This document shows, piece after piece, positions 6,016 to 10,264 of a stretch of 24,350 nt of DNA. Source of the DNA: a virus. Position 1 is the first letter of the stretch; every line of letters begins with the position of its first letter. The stretch spans positions 1 through 24,350 of IMG/VR virus record IMGVR_UViG_3300032117_000152; one strand, written 5' to 3'. The notes below the pieces were generated by a model, which did not search any database, was not told the origin of the DNA, and saw only the letters and a list, made by a program, of their open reading frames with translations. The position numbers and the translations under genes were made by a program.

Positions 6016-6197
6016 TACGGTCTCCAAACAAAAAAGTCTAACAACATAACAACAACAGCAAATACATACACCACAGCAAAAACCCAGTTCATAGCATTTG
6101 GGTTAGCGTAATGTTCTATTGGTGAATCGTCTTGAGGAAATGCCTCACGCATAGTGCGTGGAAATTTTTTGGTTGTATCGTTCAAATCTTCATTCAT
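6015..6197 (-). CDS. Small C-terminally membrane-anchored protein
   Basis: A 60-aa protein: a charged N-terminal 33 residues (MNEDLNDTTKKFPRTMREAF...) and one hydrophobic helix at about 37-57 (MNWVFAVVYVFAVVVMLLDFF) ending WRP, so a tail-anchored inner-membrane protein is expected. AGGAG lies 5 nt before the ATG. It is the first gene after the terminator at 6228-6252, so its expression depends on read-through or a promoter not visible here. Function unknown. Confidence 0.65.
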   Translation of the reverse strand: MNEDLNDTTKKFPRTMREAFPQDDSPIEHYANPNAMNWVFAVVYVFAVVVMLLDFFVWRP

Positions 6198-6227
6198 AAA
6201 TGCTCCTAAAAGACCCTTGCGGGGATT

Positions 6228-6252
6228 AAAAAAAGAGGGGGCAAGCCCCTCT
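6228..6252 (-). terminator. Strong Rho-independent terminator after DUF932 gene
   Basis: On the minus strand a perfect 7-bp stem AGAGGGG/CCCCTCT with a 5-nt loop is followed directly by seven T. It begins a few nt after the DUF932 stop. It should limit transcription of the rest of the early operon unless anti-termination or read-through occurs, and so may set a high ratio of the DUF932 product to the downstream genes. Confidence 0.85.
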
Positions 6253-6257
6253 ACAAG

Positions 6258-7226
6258 TTACGCCATCAACAGCTCTTTAGCGTGCGATTTCAGGCGGTTT
6301 CCATCTCCAAACCATGCGTTTGCAAGTCTGGAGTCAGATTCACGACCAGCTTCATGGTCAACGTACTCAGTAACAGCGTTCAACAAGCCCCATTTTGTCC
6401 CGCTTACGCCAGGCAAATCTGAACCACGTCCACGTCCGTCAAACAGCTCTAAAACAGCTTTGTAACCCTTTGATTCTTTCATTTCACCCGCTTTGAAAGG
6501 ATTTTGAACCATCGGAAATATCTGTTTCAAAAATTTGTCGACTTGCGCTTTTTTGACTGACTTGCGTGCCAAAAATCTGAAATCATCCATCATGCCTTCA
6601 AATCCGCTAACCGCAATACCAAGCTCATCACGCAACAAACTAGCATCAAAATATGAACCGTGTGTCAACTTAACACGACCAACATTTTTTTCGTTGTCTG
6701 CCATTGATATAGTGTTATTACACACAACACGAACGCTAGTGAATTGACCGATAGTGGCTGTTGAACCGTCAAACGATGTGGACAACAACAAATAACCTTT
6801 GACCATATCATCGTGCAATACACAGGCTTCTTTGTTAACGTTAGCAAGTGCCCAAATACGTTTACCGCCACGCAAACAACCAGCAACTTCTAATTTGAAA
6901 CCAGCAGACTGAACAAGCGTGTTAAAAAAATCTAATATTTCAGTAGGCTGATGGATTTTGTAACGCCCTGTCATTACGCCAAGTGATTCGTAATTGTCGC
7001 TACGATAAATTACGTTGCGACCAGAGTTCAGTTGAAGTTGTGTGTGTGCGGGTGTGTAGACAGCTGGGGCAATGAGTGCTTCCCAATTAAGACCAGCTTC
7101 AACGCTCCAAGTGTCGATTGATGCGTCAGCTGTTAGTTCTTGACCAAGACCGTGCCAGGGGGTTTGTCCAACAAATGCGATTTCAGCTTTGCCAGTGATC
7201 TTGTTTGTTTCGATTTCGTGTGCCAT
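6258..7226 (-). CDS. DUF932-family phage/plasmid protein
   Basis: A 322-aa protein, first gene of the minus-strand early operon. The N-terminus (AFVGQTPWHGLGQELTADASIDTW...AGLNWE), the central RYKIHQPTEILDFFNTLV, and VRVVCNNTISMA near the middle are diagnostic of the DUF932 (phage/plasmid-like TIGR03299) family. Length agrees. The biochemical role of the family is not established to my knowledge. The start has AGGAG exactly 7 nt upstream, and the promoter-operator pair lies just before it. The terminator right after the gene suggests it can be made alone early or in large amounts. Confidence 0.9.
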   Translation of the reverse strand: MAHEIETNKITGKAEIAFVGQTPWHGLGQELTADASIDTWSVEAGLNWEALIAPAVYTPAHTQLQLNSGRNVIYRSDNYESLGVMTGRYKIHQPTEILDFFNTLVQSAGFKLEVAGCLRGGKRIWALANVNKEACVLHDDMVKGYLLLSTSFDGSTATIGQFTSVRVVCNNTISMADNEKNVGRVKLTHGSYFDASLLRDELGIAVSGFEGMMDDFRFLARKSVKKAQVDKFLKQIFPMVQNPFKAGEMKESKGYKAVLELFDGRGRGSDLPGVSGTKWGLLNAVTEYVDHEAGRESDSRLANAWFGDGNRLKSHAKELLMA

Positions 7227-7274
7227 CAGATTTCTCCTAAAGTTTAAAAGACCCCAAAATCGGGGGGTGAAAGA

Positions 7275-7304
7275 ATTATAAGCTAACTTATATTCCCGAG
7301 TAAA
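7275..7304 (-). promoter_or_regulatory. Early leftward promoter for the DUF932 operon
   Basis: On the minus strand TTTACT (-35, 7304-7299) and a perfect TATAAT (-10, 7280-7275) are separated by 18 bp. The predicted transcript starts near 7268, about 40 nt before the DUF932 ATG. The -10 box is inside the palindrome at 7276-7293, so a bound repressor would block it. The sigma70 match is by eye. Confidence 0.65.
7276..7293. promoter_or_regulatory. Operator 1, TTATAAG-N4-CTTATA palindrome
   Basis: TTATAAG-CTAA-CTTATAT: a 6-bp perfect inverted repeat with a 4-bp spacer, nearly identical to the palindrome at 7342-7359. It covers the -10 of the leftward promoter. It is the likely binding site of the 51-aa HTH protein encoded next to it; binding is inferred. 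Confidence 0.65.
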
Positions 7305-7330
7305 GTTTAGGGTTATGTTTTGATTTGATG

Positions 7331-7360
7331 TTGGTAAAAACTTATAAGAACCCTTATAAT
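7331..7360 (+). promoter_or_regulatory. Rightward promoter of the repressor gene, leaderless transcript
   Basis: TTGGTA (-35, 7331-7336), 18-bp spacer, perfect TATAAT (-10, 7355-7360). The expected start of transcription, about 7 nt past the -10, coincides with the A of the repressor ATG at 7367, and there is no SD. A leaderless mRNA like lambda cI from PRM is implied. The -10 box lies in operator 2, which fits autorepression. Confidence 0.65.
7342..7359. promoter_or_regulatory. Operator 2, perfect TTATAAG-N4-CTTATAA palindrome
   Basis: TTATAAG-AACC-CTTATAA: a perfect 7-bp inverted repeat with a 4-bp spacer, 18 bp in total, overlapping the -10 box of the repressor promoter. Its centre is 66 bp from that of operator 1, roughly six helical turns, so two bound dimers would face the same side of the DNA. 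Confidence 0.7.
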
Positions 7361-7366
7361 TACAAC

Positions 7367-7522
7367 ATGGATAAAAAAGAATTGTGTAAATTAGCGGGTG
7401 GACAGACCAAATTGGCTCAGTTGCTGGGTATTTCCCAAGCGGCAGTTAGTCAATGGACATTGATTCCTATGGCGAGACAATGGCAGTTGCAACTTTTAAA
7501 GCCAGAGTGGTTCAAAAAATAA
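7367..7522 (+). CDS. Cro/YdaS-like HTH repressor, 51 aa
   Basis: One of the few plus-strand genes. The 51-aa protein (MDKKELCKLAGGQTKLAQLL...) has a compact HTH: GGQTKLAQLLGISQAAVSQW, with the turn at LGIS and recognition helix QAAVSQW, close to the Cro/YdaS pattern. The C-terminus (ARQWQLQLLKPEWFKK) is short, so dimerisation must use few residues. I chose the ATG at 7367 rather than 7325 because the upstream stretch contains the operator and -10 box. Divergent from the DUF932 operon and flanked by two palindromes, it is the likely switch protein controlling early transcription and itself. Confidence 0.82.
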   Translation: MDKKELCKLAGGQTKLAQLLGISQAAVSQWTLIPMARQWQLQLLKPEWFKK

Positions 7523-7538
7523 AAATTTAGCTTATAAT
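7511..7538 (+). promoter_or_regulatory. Possible promoter for the structured RNA
   Basis: CTTATAAT, the same octamer found in both operator/-10 boxes, recurs at 7531-7538. TTCAAA at 7511-7516 would be a 4/6 match to -35 with a 16-bp spacer. Transcription would start near 7545, just 5' of the structured RNA. Only one palindrome half is well kept (left half 4/7), so control by the same repressor is uncertain. Confidence 0.4.
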
Positions 7539-7544
7539 TAAGTT

Positions 7545-7640
7545 GTTGCCGTCGCACGCAATAGCTGAAGCCACTTACAGAAGTATCTTGCCCCTTGAAT
7601 AAGGGGGTGCGACCAAGGTACTTTTTTAAGTGGCTTTTTT
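7545..7640 (+). ncRNA. Structured small RNA with pseudoknot, ending in terminator
   Basis: A non-coding stretch with four compatible helices: P1 7568-7577/7627-7636 (10 bp), P2 7581-7590/7614-7623 (10 bp, one G-U), P3 7591-7596/7601-7606 (6 bp, GAAT loop) and a pseudoknot of GTCGCAC 7551-7557 with GTGCGAC 7607-7613 (7 bp). All bases from 7581 to 7623 except the 4-nt loop are paired. P1 is followed by a T-run, so the element ends as a Rho-independent terminator. It may be its own transcript from the TATAAT at 7533 or the 3' end of the repressor mRNA. I do not recognise a known RNA family. The 5' end is inferred. Confidence 0.65.
7568..7640 (+). terminator. Rho-independent terminator of the repressor/sRNA transcript
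   Basis: The outer stem AAGCCACTTA/TAAGTGGCTT (10 bp, perfect) ends in a run of six T at 7635-7640. It should end plus-strand transcription from the repressor promoter. On the other strand no T-run follows, so it would be a poor terminator for the late operon. Confidence 0.75.
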
Positions 7641-7885
7641 ATTTTGTGACGCATCCGTACCCCACACGGAGCAGAGTGTCTGAATGGACAGCTTGGGAGA
7701 AAACACCGCTAATCAGTTACACCCCTGATTTTGTGACCAGACTTGATTTAGGTACTGGTAAAGCACGATATAACTTAGGTGGAAAACTAGGTATCGTGTA
7801 TAAGATGAATAAATCCGTTATGCGCACTTAGTCTACTAATACTGGTAGATGGAGCTGGTTGGTACTATCCACCCTAGGAGAATCT
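7641..7885 (+). other. Non-coding leader region with several hairpins
   Basis: No convincing gene lies here on either strand. Small inverted repeats are present: TCCGT/ACGGA (7654-7670), TGTC/GACA (7677-7690), AATCAG/CTGATT (7711-7730) and an imperfect 9-bp stem 7844-7852/7865-7873 directly before the SD of the leader ORF. TACTGGTA is repeated directly at 7753 and 7840. TATAAC at 7769 and TATAAG at 7799 are poor promoter candidates without good -35 boxes. It could be the structured 5' UTR of the small membrane peptide. Confidence 0.4.
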
Positions 7886-7918
7886 ATGCCTAAAAAAAAG
7901 GACATTCAAAATGATTGA
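7886..7918 (+). CDS. Ten-residue leader peptide MPKKKDIQND
   Basis: A mini-ORF with a strong SD (AGGAG, 5 nt before the ATG). Its Lys-Lys-Lys-Asp codons contain the AAGGA that acts as SD for the membrane peptide, whose ATG (7911) lies before this ORF's stop (7916-7918). The two are thus arranged for coupled translation, as in mok/hok-type leaders. It is too short for composition tests; the SD quality and overlap are the evidence. Confidence 0.45.
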   Translation: MPKKKDIQND

Positions 7919-8018
7919 TACCATTTTATTTTTATTGATCGGTTTTCTGTTGGGAATGCTCTCGATCATTGCGGGTGCAATTTTTATTTGCTGGGCTGGG
8001 GGTTGGTCTGAAAACTAA
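7911..8018 (+). CDS. Small single-pass membrane peptide, 35 aa
   Basis: The 35-aa product starts MIDTILFLLIGFLLGMLSII, continues AGAIFICWAGGW and ends SEN. About 27 consecutive residues are hydrophobic, with a GxxxG-like spacing and a short acidic start and tail. AAGGA lies 8 nt upstream of the ATG, and the start overlaps the 10-aa leader. It converges on the last late gene with a 4-nt overlap at 8015-8018. Candidates are a type I toxin-like peptide, an exclusion protein or a lysis modulator; the sequence alone does not decide. Confidence 0.55.
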   Translation: MIDTILFLLIGFLLGMLSIIAGAIFICWAGGWSEN

Positions 8019-8212
8019 CGCATATTGGGCAGAGGTGCACTAGATTGATCCCTAGGGTGTGCTTTATCTGCGGGTAAACTTTCATGTTTTTTTAATTTGT
8101 CCGCAAGTCTGTGAATTTCGTTTTCATTTGCTTTTTCATGTTCACGCAAAACAACATAGTGTGATTTTGGTGATTTGTGTTCTTTGCCGCTGATTTTGAA
8201 ATTTGTTGCCAT
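8015..8212 (-). CDS. Small basic hydrophilic protein, 65 aa
   Basis: Starts MATNFKISGKEHKSPKSHYV, rich in Lys, His and Glu, no membrane segment; a central helix (NEIHRLADKLKKHE) is likely. AAGGA lies 6 nt before the ATG and the gene follows the endolysin by 9 nt. It is the last gene of the minus-strand late operon, convergent with the plus-strand membrane peptide. Function unknown. Confidence 0.65.
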   Translation of the reverse strand: MATNFKISGKEHKSPKSHYVVLREHEKANENEIHRLADKLKKHESLPADKAHPRDQSSAPLPNMR

Positions 8213-8221
8213 GATATTTCC

Positions 8222-8641
8222 TTATGCTATTGTTTGACCTGATTTGAGTTCAGCGATAGTTAAACCGCCCGTGTATTGGAAGTGAGCCAATTCTTTGAAA
8301 GAATGCCATTCACCAGCCCAATCTAATCCAGCTTGTTTCCCCAGCTGTCCTACTGTTTGCCATATTGGATGAGTTCCGTCCCAATCAGGCTTCCCAGAAA
8401 CGAGAGGAACAACGTCAACAGCACAGTGATAATTATGGAAAGAATCACCGCTTTTAGCGTTTGTAACAATTCGTCCTGGTTCTGTTCGTCCTTGTGCATA
8501 CAATTTCTCCTGACTTTCGTTATCACGATATGTAGAAGTAACCAATAAATCAATGTTATTGTCTTTACATAATTGTATAAATGTTTCAACACGTTTTTTG
8601 ACTTCAGGCAAAAGTTCATCTAGTGATCTTGAATTTATCAT
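8222..8641 (-). CDS. Endolysin, M15-family L-Ala-D-Glu/D-Ala peptidase
   Basis: A 139-aa protein with all landmarks of the M15 (VanY/peptidase M15C) zinc peptidases: STYRDNESQEKLYAQGR (36-52), the SFHNYHCAVD motif with zinc ligands H69 and D76, and the third ligand H120 in ELAHFQY, near W112-H113. Family members cut the peptide stems of peptidoglycan at the end of infection. There is no signal peptide, so it needs a holin; the 3TM holin gene is immediately upstream and overlaps by ATGA. Codons 35-90 also contain an out-of-frame membrane ORF. Confidence 0.92.
   Translation of the reverse strand: MINSRSLDELLPEVKKRVETFIQLCKDNNIDLLVTSTYRDNESQEKLYAQGRTEPGRIVTNAKSGDSFHNYHCAVDVVPLVSGKPDWDGTHPIWQTVGQLGKQAGLDWAGEWHSFKELAHFQYTGGLTIAELKSGQTIA
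8350..8499 (-). CDS. Nested membrane ORF inside the endolysin gene
   Basis: In another minus-strand frame wholly inside the endolysin gene, an ATG at 8499 follows AGGAG with 7-nt spacing. It encodes 49 residues: a charged N-terminus (MHKDEQNQDELLQTLK), a hydrophobic segment of about 24 residues (AVILSIIITVLLTLFLSFLG), and a short tail ending QYGKQ. It looks like a one-TM antiholin, holin or lysis regulator. Caution: AGGAG lies in codons for the conserved SQEKLYAQGR motif, so the SD could be accidental. Confidence 0.45.
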   Translation of the reverse strand: MHKDEQNQDELLQTLKAVILSIIITVLLTLFLSFLGSLIGTELIQYGKQ

Positions 8642-9138
8642 TTTAATTCCGCAAATTTTGATTGATGTAACATTTGGTCTTTAGCTTGGCTACCAGCTGA
8701 ACTGCCAAAATAAAACGCTATTACGCCTGTCCAAGCTGTTGATAACGAACCCAACATAATCATCAATTCGTCTGATTTGGTTACTTTGTCCGTCATTAGC
8801 GCATAAAGAATACCAAAAAATCCAATTGTGATACCAAATGCTAAAAATGGGGGTATCCAACTATGTGTTGCAGTTTGCATCGTTCTAGCGCTTGAACGGT
8901 CTTCTACTGCTAATTTTTCAAAATCCAAATTCAACTCTTGTGCTTTGGCTTTTAGGGCAATTTCAGCTTGCTGGACTGACGCTATTTGGTCAGCAGTCAA
9001 TTTACCGTCATCTAGCATCTTTTTAGCGTCGTCCTGAGACACTCCTAGCACTTTAGAGACTGCTTCATACGCTAACCCACCTAATGGTCCACCAAGCGCT
9101 GTTGCGATGGTAGGTGCTATTGTTTTTAACCAATCCAT
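8638..9138 (-). CDS. Holin, GTA-holin-3TM-like
   Basis: A 166-aa protein: an apolar Gly-rich N-terminal segment (TIATALGGPLGGLAYEAV), an amphipathic charged middle (KAKAQELNLDFEKLAVEDRSSAR) and two membrane helices, WIPPFLAFGITIGFFGILYA (about 93-114) and LMIMLGSLSTAWTGVIAFYF (about 124-145), then FGSSAGSQAKD. This matches the three-TM holin type first described for gene transfer agents. AAAGGAG precedes the ATG by 5 nt. Placed directly upstream of the endolysin, it is the likely pore-former that times lysis. Confidence 0.8.
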   Translation of the reverse strand: MDWLKTIAPTIATALGGPLGGLAYEAVSKVLGVSQDDAKKMLDDGKLTADQIASVQQAEIALKAKAQELNLDFEKLAVEDRSSARTMQTATHSWIPPFLAFGITIGFFGILYALMTDKVTKSDELMIMLGSLSTAWTGVIAFYFGSSAGSQAKDQMLHQSKFAELK

Positions 9139-9140
9139 AA

Positions 9141-9338
9141 TTACTCCTTTGTTGTTTCCTTTTGCTTTTCTAGCTCTTTTTTTAGTTTTTCAATTCTTTT
9201 CAAATCATACGCAATCATTATTCGTTCTTGTCTAATGTCCATGTACATAAAACCGATTACAGGCAATATCAACACAAACAAAAATGCTAAACAAATAATA
9301 ACAATTACATATCCCCAGTCATTAGTTTTAGTGCCCAC
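9141..9338 (-). CDS. Small membrane protein with coiled coil, spanin-like
   Basis: A 65-aa protein starting at a GTG (9338) and overlapping the upstream gene by 34 nt. Residues about 9-32 form one membrane helix (YVIVIICLAFLFVLILPVIG), followed by a strongly charged coiled coil (RIEKLKKELEKQKETTKE). N-terminal anchor plus coiled coil next to holin and endolysin resembles an inner-membrane spanin, though it is shorter than usual and no o-spanin lipoprotein is nearby. The SD is weak; its last codons encode the holin SD. Confidence 0.6.
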   Translation of the reverse strand: MGTKTNDWGYVIVIICLAFLFVLILPVIGFMYMDIRQERIMIAYDLKRIEKLKKELEKQKETTKE

Positions 9339-9955
9339 ATAAAGCTCATAATGTAAATTGAAACAAAAATTACCGCAATAGTTGATGCTGTTCTAAACCA
9401 AATTTTGTCAGCAAACTCTCGTTGTTCAGCTTCAATTTGTCTCCGTTTTTTGAATTGAGCTTGTCTAGCCAACGCCTGTTCGTTTTGAATAGTACCAATC
9501 ATCTGATTGATGCGAGTGTACAAATCTTTGAGTTCTGGTGGAACGTGATACACCATATATTCCCTTAGTTCTATTTGCATCGTTTCCATTTGACTTAGCG
9601 CTAACACACGTTGAACAGCTTTTTCAGTTTGATCTCCTGTTGGGTCATACACAGTTTTGGACTTTTCTTCCTCCTCTGCAATATGATCTTTCAATGCGTT
9701 GTATGCTTTAAAAAAATCCGTTATGTTCTTTCCAATTTGTGAATAAACAGCATTAGCATCAAATTCTTGTTTGCGTTTAGACTGTTTTAAATCTGTTTTT
9801 TGCGGTTTTTCTGCAATTTTTTCATTTATTTTTGGTTTAAAACCGAAAATAGCTTTTAGTTCGCCCCAAAACCCCAAAACTTCATTACCAATTGCTTGTA
9901 CTTCTTTAGCCGTCTTGACAACGTCCTTGACATACGCTTGACCCTCACGGAACAT
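9305..9955 (-). CDS. Helical protein with C-terminal membrane anchor, start uncertain
   Basis: 216 aa from the ATG at 9955: MFREGQAYVKDVVKTAKEVQ, a Lys-rich linker (about 45-65), long helical regions (NITDFFKAYNALKDHIAEEEEKSK; ARQAQFKKRRQIEAEQREFA) and one membrane helix near the end (TASTIAVIFVSIYIMSFMWAL). The frame stays open upstream for 22 more codons, reading IDPFTLIAAASTALKLVKQG, back to an ATT at 10021 with GAGG 7 nt before it. That extension looks like a real N-terminus, so translation may begin at ATT. The ATG also has an AGGG upstream. The role is unknown; its location suggests a lysis accessory or virion membrane protein. Confidence 0.7.
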   Translation of the reverse strand: MFREGQAYVKDVVKTAKEVQAIGNEVLGFWGELKAIFGFKPKINEKIAEKPQKTDLKQSKRKQEFDANAVYSQIGKNITDFFKAYNALKDHIAEEEEKSKTVYDPTGDQTEKAVQRVLALSQMETMQIELREYMVYHVPPELKDLYTRINQMIGTIQNEQALARQAQFKKRRQIEAEQREFADKIWFRTASTIAVIFVSIYIMSFMWALKLMTGDM

Positions 9956-10030
9956 TTCGCAACCCTGTTTAACAAGTTTGAGAGCCGTGCTTGCGGCGGC
10001 AATAAGCGTAAACGGGTCAATTCAAACACC

Positions 10031-10264
10031 TCATTTGTCAGCTTTGTTGTCTAGTTTGTCAAATATTTTGTCTAAGATGTTTTCCAAACGATCAAATCTT
10101 TGTTCAATGTCGATTTTTCTAACGTAATGTGTTGGCAAATCAACTTCAATTTTTTGAACGTCTTTTTTGAGAGCCTGTACTGAATCCCAAATTTGACGAC
10201 ACCACCAGCCAAGAGCCATTAGCAATGTTGAAGCACCAATGTTGATAAGTTGTTGCCATTCCAT
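10031..10264 (-). CDS. Small membrane/coiled-coil protein, 77 aa
   Basis: Starts MEWQQLINIGASTLLMALGW, an apolar helix of about 18 residues with a Trp pair (GWWCRQIWD), then a heptad-like coiled coil (ALKKDVQKIEVDL; RFDRLENILDKIFDKLDNK). I recall similar proteins in other podoviruses next to lysis genes, without assigned function. TAATG overlaps the stop of the large ejection protein gene. A holin-like or i-spanin-like role is possible. Confidence 0.65.
   Translation of the reverse strand: MEWQQLINIGASTLLMALGWWCRQIWDSVQALKKDVQKIEVDLPTHYVRKIDIEQRFDRLENILDKIFDKLDNKADK

Noticed and set aside
7251-7268. ACCCC/GGGGT hairpin followed by TCTTTT in the DUF932 leader as an attenuator
   Set aside because: Only 4-5 bp with a long loop and a broken T-run; too weak to claim.
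7668-7745. Possible tRNA-like segment (GGAGCAGAGTGTCTGAATGG...)
   Set aside because: It faintly resembles a class II tRNA start, but there is no matching acceptor strand, no T-arm GTTCRA motif and no anticodon stem.
7595-7831. Plus-strand ORF of 78 codons after the repressor
   Set aside because: It starts inside the structured RNA stem, crosses the terminator, has no SD, and its protein has no family-like pattern.
7968-7985. ATTGC-GGGT-GCAAT hairpin plus T-run as a plus-strand terminator
   Set aside because: The stem is only 5 bp and lies within the codons of the 35-aa membrane peptide, so it is probably incidental.
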